A stretch of DNA of 64,000 nucleotides from Aradus depressus (lineage: Eukaryota > Arthropoda > Insecta > Hemiptera > Aradidae): NCBI GenBank assembly GCA_963662175.1, contig OY759215.1, positions 16,295,079 through 16,359,078 of the forward strand, in the 5' to 3' direction. A model generated the notes under the pieces. It saw nothing but the letters and a program-made list of their open reading frames with translations. It was not told the origin of the DNA and did no database searches. Positions 1-11,450 of this stretch are shown piece after piece (the stretch's first letter is position 1; every line of letters starts with the position of its first letter). A program made the translations under genes and the position numbers.

Positions 1-1250
1 GTGAATAAAAATATTAACGAAATGTAACATACTTTCATGAAAAACTGCCTAAGTCTTGCATTTTTAAGTCGATAGGGAATTTCCGTGATTTTATTTGTTG
101 TACTTTTCCTTTTGTCTTATAACAAATGTATTTTATTTTTAATTCTTGTAAAAAAATAGTTGCACTAAGTCCTTCATGTCATCTGATTGTATTTTATTTT
201 TATTGTTAATTTCAACAAAGTCATTTTAGATCATATTTACAAACGAAAATCTCGTTAATTCTCTATTACATGTAAATTAAAATATGTAATATCATAGATT
301 TATATTTCACAATTAGAAATATTGATGTACTAATCTTCTATTATATCTATTTTTTTTTTTTCCATAATGGCCATTTTGTTTACTTTATTTTGATGTGCGG
401 AAAACCTAATGTGCGGCCCACACTTGTAAAGCATAGAAATGCGAAAAAAATATATTAAGTCTGGCCGGGTCAAGAGGATGGATATAAATGAACCCAAACA
501 GTATATGACATTTTATGCATATCAGAGGGCTGATTTTACTTACTTTATTTCGAACTTTGGCTCGCGCTAAGTAATCCATCATGTGACCTGCACTTGAGGA
601 CGTAGTGCGCATGTGGCTCATAATTACAAAAAGTAGCCGATTGATACAAACGATTCATTTAAAATGCCCGTGCAGTTTTGGAGATCTTCATTTTATTCTG
701 CAGAAGAAAGTTGTAAGAAATAGGTTAAAAATCAGATCACAATATTTTATCTTTTCAATTTCAACGTTGCTCATGGCAACAAGTGAACTTTTCTAGGTTC
801 TTTTGGGCAATTATTTAGAGCCAATAGAATGAAAAATATCGCATATTCGGATAACTGAAGAAGTATTACTATGCTGAAAACAGATCCACCTCTAAATTTC
901 GAAGGATTTTTATAAATTTGAGACGCCTGAGCCCGAAAAATAATTATTGACTTGCCGTCCGTTTGTGATGTAGTCTATGAGTATATTTTTAATTGTTTTT
1001 ACTGGGTATGTTCATCGAAGGAACCTTTCGATAAGTGATGACATTTCTCTCTAATATTAGTTAGTGTTCAACACACATTACTAGGAAAGGGAAATATCTA
1101 GGTAATATCTGTCACTCTTATCTCTTATTTAAAATTAACATTTTTAAAAAATCGCTTCACTTTATCTGAAAGATTGTTATTCAAGAACCTATTTTGAAAG
1201 TATCTTGTTATCTTATGAGTGATCACTCATTATTCAAAAGATAATCAGAT
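1..1250. other. AT-rich intergenic DNA, no gene seen
   Basis: The stretch is AT-rich. Two short opposed open frames of 63-71 codons (406-621 minus, 605-796 plus) show no recognisable motif and look like chance. Base composition is less AT-rich around 395-620, which could be an old transposon remnant, but I cannot name it. Confidence 0.5.
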
Positions 1251-1256
1251 AACCAA

Positions 1257-2299
1257 TACAAATAGCTCACGTTACCAACCCGAGAGTTGCGGGTTCGAAT
1301 CCCCACCAGTAATATCAACTTATTTTTCAAAAAGCTCACGTTACTAACCCAAGGGTTGCGGGTTCGAATCCCCACCAGTATTACCAACTTACTTTACAAA
1401 TAGCTCACGTCACGAACACGAGGGTTGCGGGTGCGAATCCCCACCAGTAATATCAACTTATTTTATAAATAGCTCACGTTACGAACCCGAGGATTGCGGG
1501 TTCGAATCCCCACCAGTAATATCAACTTACTTTACAAATAGCTCACGTTACGAACCCGAGGATTGTGAGTTCGAATCCCCACCAGTAATATCAACTTACT
1601 TTACAAATAGCCCACGTTACCAACCCGAGGGTTGCGGGTTCGAATCCCCACCATTAATATCAACTTATTTTACAAATAGCTCACGTCACGAACACGAGGG
1701 TTGCGGGTTCGAATCCCCATCAGTAATATCAACTTACTATATAAATAGCTCACATTAGCAACTCGAGGCTTGCAGGTTCGAATCCCCACCAGTAATACTA
1801 ACTTACTTTACAAATAGCTCACTTTACCAACCCGAGGGTTGCGGGTTCGAATCCCTACCAGTATTACCAAATTACTTTACAAATAGCCCACGTTACCAAC
1901 CCGAGGGTTGCGCGTTCGAATCCCCACCAGTGATATCAACTTATTTTTCAAATAGCTCACGTTAAGAACCCGAGGGTTGCGGGTTCGAATCCCCACCAGT
2001 GATATCAACTTATTTTGCAAATATCTCACTTTACCAACCCGAGGGTTGCGAGTTCTAATCCCCACCAGTAATACCAACTTACTTTACAAATAGCCCACGT
2101 TACCAACACGAGGGTTGCGGGTTCGAATCCCCACCAGTATTACCAAATTACTTTACAAATAGCCCACGTTACCAACCCAAGGGTTGCGGGTTCGAATCCC
2201 CACCAGTGATATCAACTTATTTTACAAATTGCTCACGTTACGAACCCGAGGGTTGCGGGTTCGAATCCCCACCAGTAACATCAACTTACTTTACAAATT
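1257..2299 (+). repeat. 69-bp tandem satellite with tRNA B-box-like motif, 15 copies
   Basis: The unit recurs every 69 bp: the word GCTCAC begins at about 1265 and last at 2231, which is 14 exact periods. Most units contain GGGTTCGAATCCCCACCAG, a close match to the T-arm and B box of a tRNA gene (consensus GGTTCGANTCC), preceded by the short hairpin AACCCGAGGGTT. No A box, anticodon stem or complete cloverleaf is visible, so these are not tRNA genes. Copies differ at scattered positions. The array probably arose by amplification of a tRNA 3' half or SINE head. Whether TFIIIC binds it is unknown. Confidence 0.88.
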
Positions 2300-3600
2300 A
2301 TTATTTATTACAAACATTTTAGGATGAGTTCATTGGACGTTAAGAACCAATACTTTGGCCACCGCTATCTCCCGATCTTATGCCTCTTGACTTATTATGG
2401 GAATAGTTTTCAAGTCATGTAACTCATTGTTTGGTGAGCTTGCGATTGATTACCATTACTTGGGTTATTTTTTCAGTCGGTTTCTAGTTATATACATTAG
2501 AAGAAAAATCTTGATGTGTTTCAATTATCAGCTACAATTAATCTCAAACAACGATAGTTTCTGAACTACTGGCGATATTTTAAAAATATATATATTTTTG
2601 TGTTGGGTTTGAAATTAAAGATACTTTCAAAGAATTTAAAAATTTATTTATATGGTAGAAAATGGAAAATCAAAAGTTGGAGTATTTATGGTGTTTTATA
2701 TTCAAGACTAGATGGTACATGTGTTTCAAATTATTTAATTAGGTGGTACGCCAAATAAAAAAACGCTTCTCTGAGGGACACTTTAACTCGGAGCGCATAT
2801 GAACGATTCTCTGACCAAAGTGTTGTTTCACACAGGGGCAGAATGTCTAGGCAGGTCCTAGAGAAGAACGGGTGATGAGTCTTGCAAGAGACTGGCCCAA
2901 GATAGACTGGAAAGGTGCTCTTGCGGAGACTAGGACTCGGCCAGATGTTGGACATTATATAAATGAATTAATTTCAAATTTTTATTAAAATTAAAATATT
3001 TATTAATTATTATTAGTTAGGACGGTTATTTATTACTTTTTTTAATATTTCTAATTTATTATTTATTATTCAACGAATAATTTTTGTTGGTAATTTTTGG
3101 CTTTGAGAATTAAATTTTCAATTTTTCCTCACAAAACTCTTAAATAAATACTGACAAGTTGCTAAAAATTATATTTATGTAATTACTAGGAATTGGATTT
3201 ATTTAATCTACATAAATGTTTTACTGAGTGAGCCGAGTCTGGCTAATATTTATTTATTTATATTTAATTGATTTTCATTTAATAATTTATGATTGTGTAA
3301 AATATATATAAATCCGTTAATAAATAATATTTAATTTCTAATATATAAAATTCAGAAGATTTATTTGTATTTATTTATGTAAAGACTACAATAAATAGTG
3401 AGTTATATTAGTTTCTAGATTAAGAAAGATATATCATTTATTATAGTTATATTTTGGAAAGAACTTTTAAACTCTTGTTTGCTCTATTATTTGAAAATTT
3501 CCATTATGTGCATATATGTAATAAATTAGTTATAATTACAGTTCATATCTTGAATGCAAATTGAATGTTTTTTTAATCACTTCTTTATTTTATACCATAA
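2300..3600. other. AT-rich intergenic DNA with one GC-richer island
   Basis: The stretch is mostly A/T with no credible gene. The island at about 2741-2955 has balanced base composition. One plus-strand frame there reads like the Arg/Asp/Trp-rich tail often seen at LINE reverse transcriptase C termini, but stops interrupt it and the resemblance is weak. Confidence 0.4.
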
Positions 3601-3837
3601 ATGCTCTATTAGGCCTGTCGGCAGACAGGCGAATTATGCTTCAATAAATAACAATAAAATACTAAAAAATAAATAATGTTTTCAAGTAACACTTATTTTA
3701 ATTGTTTTAACAAAACAATGTTTAATTTGAACAAATAATGAATACAAAATAAAACAAATATACTTGAAAAGAGAAAAAATATGAGGCCAAATGAAACTTC
3801 AATTGGTGGTTAAATTAGTTTTTTTACACGTTAGTTC

Positions 3838-3890
3838 GCCTTTCGGGCATTTTAAAAACTATAAACAAGACTATTAAATTTTATATATAT
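3838..3890 (+). repeat. Left arm of an outer inverted repeat
   Basis: This segment, containing CTTTCGGGCATTTT and ATAAACAAGAC, is repeated in inverted orientation at 11451-11497 with only a few differences. The two arms flank a (TA)n core into which a MITE and a tandem LTR element appear to have inserted. Together they look like the ends of an older foldback-type element. Confidence 0.6.
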
Positions 3891-3900
3891 ATATATATAT

Positions 3901-4137
3901 AGACTACAACAGATTATAACTGATAACTTGTATAATAAGATTATTTAAATACACCCACCTTACTTTTTCCAGTATCCAAGTAATAATTTATTCAGTCTCG
4001 AGTCTTGTCAACTTTTAATTATTATTATTATTGGATAGTGGACAGGGCAATAATTACTATGGCTACTAGAAAAAGTAATGTGGGTGTATGTAAATAGTCT
4101 CATTATAAAGTTTATTAGTTATAACCTGTTGTAAACT
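3901..4137. mobile_element. Palindromic MITE, about 237 bp, with roughly 75-bp inverted arms
   Basis: The left arm starts AGACTACAACAG and the right arm ends CTGTTGTAAACT. The arms (about 3901-3975 and 4063-4137) are imperfect reverse complements that share blocks such as TACACCCAC and CTTTTTC. TA dinucleotides flank both ends, as expected for Tc1/mariner-type MITEs. There is no coding capacity. The right end lies 6 bp from the start of the LTR element, so the two insertions are adjacent or nested. Confidence 0.75.
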
Positions 4138-4143
4138 ATATAT

Positions 4144-4994
4144 TGTGATATATCGCATATCCCAGAACGATTGTTAATTATAGTTATGAGAGCAATCACG
4201 AGAAGCGCACTAGTGGAAGATACATGAAGTGGAGGGGATGGAAATTGGAGGATTCCTCGCTGAAGTGCGGTATGAAGGAGAGTCGTAGTTGAAGTGTCAG
4301 AGGAGGTAGTCGGTCCTAGTTGAGCTGTCGGGACAGACAGACGGAGAGTCGTGGCTGATGTGTCAGAGGAGGTAGACAGTCTTCAGTCAGCTATCAGAGG
4401 AGTTAGTCGGTCCTCGTTCAGCTACGAGAAAGGAGTCAGAGTTGAGCTATTGAGGGAGAAGACATTCCTGGCTGAGCTGTGGGAAGAAGGAGACTCCTGT
4501 TTGACCGGACGTAGGAGACCGAAGACTCTAATTTTGCTGCTAGAGGGAAATCATCCCTGCTGCCTACTTCAAAAGGACTGGAAGTTCCTCAATCGTCGTG
4601 AATTCTGGAGGAGAGGCCACAGGCTTGAGTGTGGTTAGAAAAAGAAGACTTACAAGGTAACGGAATCATTTATTTTACATTTCTCCGACATCGAGACGAA
4701 TGGCTGGATGATCATCAATAGACACCTTCATGTTGCGGGAGTTACCAGAACATTTAAGTCTATATAATTTATTTCATGTTTGATAGATATTTTATTCCAG
4801 ATGTGCGATTATGGAGGGACGCCTCACTAATATATGTCAATAATTTTGTTAATAAATGTATGTTGTCTTATAAATTGTTCTCTAAATTCTCTACAGCCTA
4901 GTTCACCTTCTGAGTACGCATGTTAACCCCAAAAGTAAAATCATTTTCATAGTAATTAATAAAAGTTTAAAGCCCCCAAGCAAAGGTCACTTCA
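4144..4994 (+). repeat. LTR copy 1
   Basis: The copy has TG...CA ends. A TATATAA-like box near 4761 and AATAAA near 4852, followed by GT-rich sequence, fit LTR promoter and polyadenylation signals. Imperfect direct repeats occupy about 4285-4432. The 95-codon open frame inside (4351-4638) is shared by all three LTRs only because their DNA is the same, and I do not call it a gene. Confidence 0.85.
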
Positions 4995-5097
4995 ATTTAT
5001 GGTGGATTGTGCCGGGTACGAAAGAAATCCGGTGAGATAAGAGAACAATTTATAATTTATATTGATTTATATCTATTATATTATTTTGTATTTAAAA

Positions 5098-6003
5098 ATG
5101 GCTGAAGGGACAAGGTCAAAAATACGTGAGTCAATGACAAAGGGTGACCAAAGGGATGACGAAGAGACAAATGGGGAATTAATACTGGAGACAAACGAAA
5201 CAACAGAAAAGACGACAGACAGAAACAAAAGTAGTATAGACATAGAAACATTCATGAAAATAATGACAGAAAATAATAAATTGTTAATGACAGAGATGAC
5301 CAAAAAAATAGAATCAAATATGACATCAATTAGGACGGATAATAAAAAAATGAAAGAAAGTAATGAATTAAATAATAAATTGTTTATGACAAAGATGACA
5401 GAAAATAATGAATTGTTCATGACAAAGATGACAGAAAACATACAATCATTAAGGACAGATATACGAAATGGTTTCCGAGAATTGAGCATAAAAATTGAGG
5501 ACGTGACCGGTCATAATAAACAATTACAGACTGACATGGACATTCAGGGACAAGAATTAACTACGGAAACTGTACAACAAGGGGACATGATAGAAAAAGA
5601 GATAGTAGATACGAAAACAGAACTGACAGACAAATGCGTACAAATGAATGAGGATACAGAAAGCCAATACATGTCTCCACTGGTATGCATACATAAGACA
5701 GACGATACTATCCGTATAGGTACAGACGATAGACAACATAGAACTCAGAAATTAATCATGGGGGGATTAGTATTAGTTGAACCATTAAGAATACCGAAAG
5801 ACAACAAAGAAGCTTCTAAACTATTGCCATACTGGGAAGGACCTTATGTAGTAATAATTAAACATAGCCCCTCGACATATACATTAGCTAACCAAGATAC
5901 AGGACAAAAAAGGGGACGTTTTCATATTTCTCTTTTGAAAAGATATAAGAACAAAGGGTCAAAATTGACGCAGGGAATTGACCAGGGAAGAGCCCGGGAC
6001 TAA
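5098..6003 (+). CDS. Retrotransposon fusion ORF: Gag-like coiled coil joined to integrase C-terminal tail (copy 1)
   Basis: The frame encodes 301 residues from the ATG at 5098; an ATG 12 codons upstream is also in frame, but the context AAAAATGGCT favours this one. Residues about 1-190 are hydrophilic and rich in Lys, Glu, Asn and Met, with repeated MTKMTENNELF-type segments, and should form a coiled coil like the start of an insect Gag. Residues about 215-290 match the integrase C-terminal GPY/F module of Ty3/gypsy elements: a GLVLVEP strand, then PYWEGPYVV, TYTLAN, and finally HISLLKRY. The intervening pol domains are absent, so an internal deletion fused gag to the end of pol in frame. The open frame is intact and identical in the second copy. 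Function is unknown; it could be an inert remnant or could modulate particles made by a full-length relative. Confidence 0.65.
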   Translation: MAEGTRSKIRESMTKGDQRDDEETNGELILETNETTEKTTDRNKSSIDIETFMKIMTENNKLLMTEMTKKIESNMTSIRTDNKKMKESNELNNKLFMTKMTENNELFMTKMTENIQSLRTDIRNGFRELSIKIEDVTGHNKQLQTDMDIQGQELTTETVQQGDMIEKEIVDTKTELTDKCVQMNEDTESQYMSPLVCIHKTDDTIRIGTDDRQHRTQKLIMGGLVLVEPLRIPKDNKEASKLLPYWEGPYVVIIKHSPSTYTLANQDTGQKRGRFHISLLKRYKNKGSKLTQGIDQGRARD

Positions 6004-6212
6004 ATCAACGCCGCAGACGGAATTGACCAGGATTCTTGGGGTCCCACGAACCCCCGGCTAGTTGAGTGCAATTGGGTATTTTTCGGAATTCAGGAAAATA
6101 TCCATACTGGGCATGTTTGTAAATAAAAATTGTAAATAATGTATTATATAGTTTTGCGTTTATATATTTTTCGTTTCGTTTTGTGTTAATATTTCTGTTA
6201 GTTATTTATTTG

Positions 6213-6490
6213 GCGGGCTTCAGGTCTAAACCTGACAGGACAGGATTGTTCAACATTTGTAGATAAGTAAGAATTAAATTAACTTCGACGCATTGTTATA
6301 ACGGCGGGCTTCAGGTTTCAACCTGACAACAATACTAGGCAGGATAGTTGTAGATAAGTAAGAAATCAAATTAATTTTAGAACAGTGTTAAGATAGCGGC
6401 TTCAGGTCTCAACATGACGATACAGGACAGAACATTTGTAGATAAATAAGAAATCAAATTAAGTTAGGGACATTGTTAGAATAGCGGTTT
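6213..6490 (+). repeat. 91-bp tandem repeats with conserved hairpins (copy 1)
   Basis: Three units with a 91-bp spacing and a partial fourth lie between the ORF stop and the 3' LTR. Each begins GCGG(GC)TTCAGGT and carries a small stem-loop: TCAGGTCTAAACCTGA at 6220, TCAGGTTTCAACCTGA at 6311 and a one-mismatch version at 6402. The stem persists while loop bases change. A role in RNA packaging or export is possible but is inference. Confidence 0.7.
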
Positions 6491-7354
6491 CACTTTGGAA
6501 GATATCTCAACAGAGTATTTTGATTCTTTTGACTGTCGGCTGATTAAATTTTGATAGATAAATAAGGAAAATTTTATTAACATTGTTACTTTTGGATGCC
6601 TTGATGATTAAATATGGTGCGAAGTAAAGAAAGAATGGTATTGGTAATTATTATACAGGGAAGGATATTGACGATAAATAATGATATGAAAGTTTATGAA
6701 GAATTTTGTGAGCCGAAAGAGGGCCAATCTACGATGTCAGGAAAGACATTCTTCGTCGATAATTGTGATAGTAATTGTGGATATAGATGCGTTGAGAGCA
6801 TATTTCGTCGTTATTAGTATTTTAATGCTGTGGAAGCATTCTTCGTCGATCGTCGTTAATAATTGATACCTAAGTGGGGTATTTGGAATGAGATATGATA
6901 GCAGGAAAATGAAGATTGATAGTTAAAAAAAAAAAAAAAAAGGAATTTTATTACCAAGGCACATGTTTCGATGAATAATAAAGAATTTGAAGAATAAATA
7001 ATAAAGAATATAAGGAGAATTTGAGGAATAAAGAATAAATAATTTAAAGTAATAATTAATTAAAGAAGCCGACAGTACAAAGCTGATAAAATATGAGACA
7101 GACAGACAGTACAAAGCTGATAAAATATGAGACAGACAGACAGGACGAAGTTGATAAAGTACGAAACAGACTTTCAAGCCATTTTTAAAGCCATCGTTAT
7201 ATATTGTAAAAAATTGTAATATAGTATAAGGTTGTACAGTGTAATATAAGAAGTGTTCAGAAGTGAGGGAAGTTAGACCCAAGTGAAGAGAAAAAATTAC
7301 GTCGCTACCTTAACTAATGTATCTCCGCAATTTTTTTAATCAAAGGGAGGCAAT

Positions 7355-8205
7355 TGTGATATATCGCATATCCCAGAACGATTGTTAATTATAGTTATGA
7401 GAGCAACCACGAGAAGCGCACTAGTGGAAGATACATGAAGTGGAGGGGATGGAAATTGGAGGATTCCTCGCTGAAGTGCGGTATGAAGGAGAGTCGTAGT
7501 TGAAGTGTCAGAGGAGGTAGTCGGTCCTAGTTGAGCTGTCGGGACAGACAGACGGAGAGTCGTGGCTGATGTGTCAGAGGAGGTAGACAGTCTTCAGTCA
7601 GCTATCAGAGGAGTTAGTCGGTCCTCGTTCAGCTACGAGAAAGGAGTCAGAGTTGAGCTATTGAGGGAGAAGACATTCCTGGCTGAGCTGTGGGAAGAAG
7701 GAGACTCCTGTTTGACCGGACGTAGGAGACCGAAGACTCTAATTTTGCTGCTAGAGGGAAATCATCCCTGCTGCCTACTTCAAAAGGACTGGAAGTTCCT
7801 CAATCGTCGTGAATTCTGGAGGAGAGGCCACAGGCTTGAGTGTGGTTAGAAAAAGAAGACTTACAAGGTAACGGAATCATTTATTTTACATTTCTCCGAC
7901 ATCGAGACGAATGGCTGGATGATCATCAATAGACACCTTCATGTTGCGGGAGTTACCAGAACATTTAAGTCTATATAATTTATTTCATGTTTGATAGATA
8001 TTTTATTCCAGATGTGCGATTATGGAGGGACGCCTCACTAATATATGTCAATAATTTTGTTAATAAATGTATGTTGTCTTATAAATTGTTCTCTAAATTC
8101 TCTACAGCCTAGTTCACCTTCTGAGTACGCATGTTAACCCCAAAAGTAAAATCATTTTCATAGTAATTAATAAAAGTTTAAAGCCCCCAAGCAAAGGTCA
8201 CTTCA
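7355..8205 (+). repeat. LTR copy 2 (shared by the two tandem units)
   Basis: The copy is identical to LTR1 as far as compared, apart from C at 7407. It serves as the 3' LTR of the first unit and the 5' LTR of the second. A purine tract and CAAT lie immediately upstream. Confidence 0.85.
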
Positions 8206-8308
8206 ATTTATGGTGGATTGTGCCGGGTACGAAAGAAATCCGGTGAGATAAGAGAACAATTTATAATTTATATTGATTTATATCTATTATATTATTTTGT
8301 ATTTAAAA

Positions 8309-9214
8309 ATGGCTGAAGGGACAAGGTCAAAAATACGTGAGTCAATGACAAAGGGTGACCAAAGGGATGACGAAGAGACAAATGGGGAATTAATACTGGA
8401 GACAAACGAAACAACAGAAAAGACGACAGACAGAAACAAAAGTAGTATAGACATAGAAACATTCATGAAAATAATGACAGAAAATAATAAATTGTTAATG
8501 ACAGAGATGACCAAAAAAATAGAATCAAATATGACATCAATTAGGACGGATAATAAAAAAATGAAAGAAAGTAATGAATTAAATAATAAATTGTTTATGA
8601 CAAAGATGACAGAAAATAATGAATTGTTCATGACAAAGATGACAGAAAACATACAATCATTAAGGACAGATATACGAAATGGTTTCCGAGAATTGAGCAT
8701 AAAAATTGAGGACGTGACCGGTCATAATAAACAATTACAGACTGACATGGACATTCAGGGACAAGAATTAACTACGGAAACTGTACAACAAGGGGACATG
8801 ATAGAAAAAGAGATAGTAGATACGAAAACAGAACTGACAGACAAATGCGTACAAATGAATGAGGATACAGAAAGCCAATACATGTCTCCACTGGTATGCA
8901 TACATAAGACAGACGATACTATCCGTATAGGTACAGACGATAGACAACATAGAACTCAGAAATTAATCATGGGGGGATTAGTATTAGTTGAACCATTAAG
9001 AATACCGAAAGACAACAAAGAAGCTTCTAAACTATTGCCATACTGGGAAGGACCTTATGTAGTAATAATTAAACATAGCCCCTCGACATATACATTAGCT
9101 AACCAAGATACAGGACAAAAAAGGGGACGTTTTCATATTTCTCTTTTGAAAAGATATAAGAACAAAGGGTCAAAATTGACGCAGGGAATTGACCAGGGAA
9201 GAGCCCGGGACTAA
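8309..9214 (+). CDS. Retrotransposon fusion ORF: Gag-like coiled coil joined to integrase tail (copy 2)
   Basis: This is a second copy of the 301-residue frame found 3,211 bp upstream, with the same predicted protein: coiled-coil N-terminal half, then the GPY/F-type integrase end with HISLLKRY near the C terminus. Identity between the copies indicates very recent duplication or gene conversion. As in copy 1, no protease, polymerase or RNase H is present. Confidence 0.65.
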   Translation: MAEGTRSKIRESMTKGDQRDDEETNGELILETNETTEKTTDRNKSSIDIETFMKIMTENNKLLMTEMTKKIESNMTSIRTDNKKMKESNELNNKLFMTKMTENNELFMTKMTENIQSLRTDIRNGFRELSIKIEDVTGHNKQLQTDMDIQGQELTTETVQQGDMIEKEIVDTKTELTDKCVQMNEDTESQYMSPLVCIHKTDDTIRIGTDDRQHRTQKLIMGGLVLVEPLRIPKDNKEASKLLPYWEGPYVVIIKHSPSTYTLANQDTGQKRGRFHISLLKRYKNKGSKLTQGIDQGRARD

Positions 9215-9423
9215 ATCAACGCCGCAGACGGAATTGACCAGGATTCTTGGGGTCCCACGAACCCCCGGCTAGTTGAGTGCAATTGGGTATTTTTCGGAAT
9301 TCAGGAAAATATCCATACTGGGCATGTTTGTAAATAAAAATTGTAAATAATGTATTATATAGTTTTGCGTTTATATATTTTTCGTTTCGTTTTGTGTTAA
9401 TATTTCTGTTAGTTATTTATTTG

Positions 9424-9701
9424 GCGGGCTTCAGGTCTAAACCTGACAGGACAGGATTGTTCAACATTTGTAGATAAGTAAGAATTAAATTAACTTCGAC
9501 GCATTGTTATAACGGCGGGCTTCAGGTTTCAACCTGACAACAATACTAGGCAGGATAGTTGTAGATAAGTAAGAAATCAAATTAATTTTAGAACAGTGTT
9601 AAGATAGCGGCTTCAGGTCTCAACATGACGATACAGGACAGAACATTTGTAGATAAATAAGAAATCAAATTAAGTTAGGGACATTGTTAGAATAGCGGTT
9701 T
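9424..9701 (+). repeat. 91-bp tandem repeats with conserved hairpins (copy 2)
   Basis: This duplicates the hairpin array of the first unit. Stems lie at about 9431, 9522 and 9613, between the fusion ORF and LTR3. Confidence 0.7.
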
Positions 9702-10565
9702 CACTTTGGAAGATATCTCAACAGAGTATTTTGATTCTTTTGACTGTCGGCTGATTAAATTTTGATAGATAAATAAGGAAAATTTTATTAACATTGTTAC
9801 TTTTGGATGCCTTGATGATTAAATATGGTGCGAAGTAAAGAAAGAATGGTATTGGTAATTATTATACAGGGAAGGATATTGACGATAAATAATGATATGA
9901 AAGTTTATGAAGAATTTTGTGAGCCGAAAGAGGGCCAATCTACGATGTCAGGAAAGACATTCTTCGTCGATAATTGTGATAGTAATTGTGGATATAGATG
10001 CGTTGAGAGCATATTTCGTCGTTATTAGTATTTTAATGCTGTGGAAGCATTCTTCGTCGATCGTCGTTAATAATTGATACCTAAGTGGGGTATTTGGAAT
10101 GAGATATGATAGCAGGAAAATGAAGATTGATAGTTAAAAAAAAAAAAAAAAAGGAATTTTATTACCAAGGCACATGTTTCGATGAATAATAAAGAATTTG
10201 AAGAATAAATAATAAAGAATATAAGGAGAATTTGAGGAATAAAGAATAAATAATTTAAAGTAATAATTAATTAAAGAAGCCGACAGTACAAAGCTGATAA
10301 AATATGAGACAGACAGACAGTACAAAGCTGATAAAATATGAGACAGACAGACAGGACGAAGTTGATAAAGTACGAAACAGACTTTCAAGCCATTTTTAAA
10401 GCCATCGTTATATATTGTAAAAAATTGTAATATAGTATAAGGTTGTACAGTGTAATATAAGAAGTGTTCAGAAGTGAGGGAAGTTAGACCCAAGTGAAGA
10501 GAAAAAATTACGTCGCTACCTTAACTAATGTATCTCCGCAATTTTTTTAATCAAAGGGAGGCAAT

Positions 10566-11416
10566 TGTGATATATCGCATATCCCAGAACGATTGTTAAT
10601 TATAGTTATGAGAGCAACCACGAGAAGCGCACTAGTGGAAGATACATGAAGTGGAGGGGATGGAAATTGGAGGATTCCTCGCTGAAGTGCGGTATGAAGG
10701 AGAGTCGTAGTTGAAGTGTCAGAGGAGGTAGTCGGTCCTAGTTGAGCTGTCGGGACAGACAGACGGAGAGTCGTGGCTGATGTGTCAGAGGAGGTAGACA
10801 GTCTTCAGTCAGCTATCAGAGGAGTTAGTCGGTCCTCGTTCAGCTACGAGAAAGGAGTCAGAGTTGAGCTATTGAGGGAGAAGACATTCCTGGCTGAGCT
10901 GTGGGAAGAAGGAGACTCCTGTTTGACCGGACGTAGGAGACCGAAGACTCTAATTTTGCTGCTAGAGGGAAATCATCCCTGCTGCCTACTTCAAAAGGAC
11001 TGGAAGTTCCTCAATCGTCGTGAATTCTGGAGGAGAGGCCACAGGCTTGAGTGTGGTTAGAAAAAGAAGACTTACAAGGTAACGGAATCATTTATTTTAC
11101 ATTTCTCCGACATCGAGACGAATGGCTGGATGATCATCAATAGACACCTTCATGTTGCGGGAGTTACCAGAACATTTAAGTCTATATAATTTATTTCATG
11201 TTTGATAGATATTTTATTCCAGATGTGCGATTATGGAGGGACGCCTCACTAATATATGTCAATAATTTTGTTAATAAATGTATGTTGTCTTATAAATTGT
11301 TCTCTAAATTCTCTACAGCCTAGTTCACCTTCTGAGTACGCATGTTAACCCCAAAAGTAAAATCATTTTCATAGTAATTAATAAAAGTTTAAAGCCCCCA
11401 AGCAAAGGTCACTTCA
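10566..11416 (+). repeat. LTR copy 3 (3' end of the tandem element)
   Basis: The copy matches LTR2 and carries the same C at 10618. It ends ...CACTTCA and passes directly into (AT)n, which matches the ATAT at the left boundary of LTR1. Confidence 0.85.
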
Positions 11417-11450
11417 ATATATATATATATATATGTATGTATGTACATCT

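Larger units (their letters stand above)
4144..11416 (+). mobile_element. Tandem LTR retrotransposon (LTR-int-LTR-int-LTR), Ty3/gypsy-like, internally deleted
   Basis: Three 851-bp LTRs, each starting TGTGAT and ending in CA, alternate with two internal regions of about 2.36 kb at an exact period of 3,211 bp. A purine-rich tract, AAAGGGAGG, lies just upstream of LTR2 and LTR3. A TGG that could begin a tRNA primer-binding site lies a few bases after LTR1 and LTR2. The outer flanks are both ATAT (4140-4143 and 11417-11420), consistent with a 4-bp target duplication in alternating AT, a target some gypsy elements prefer. LTRs are nearly identical: the one difference I saw is T at 4196 against C at 7407 and 10618. 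Protease, reverse transcriptase and RNase H are missing, so the element must rely on a related active copy. The tandem form is best explained by unequal recombination between LTRs, or by an assembly artefact. Confidence 0.87.

Noticed and set aside
1257..2299. CRISPR array
   Set aside because: The repeats are regular, but the whole 69-bp unit is repeated with little spacer diversity, and the genome is animal. It is a satellite.
4351..4638. 95-codon open frame present three times (also 7562-7849 and 10773-11060)
   Set aside because: It lies wholly within the LTR. It recurs only because the LTRs are near-identical DNA, and it has no domain.
5076..5489. 137-codon minus-strand frame opposite the fusion ORF
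   Set aside because: It is the antisense shadow of a biased coiled-coil sequence, rich in Phe, Leu, Ile and Ser with no motif.
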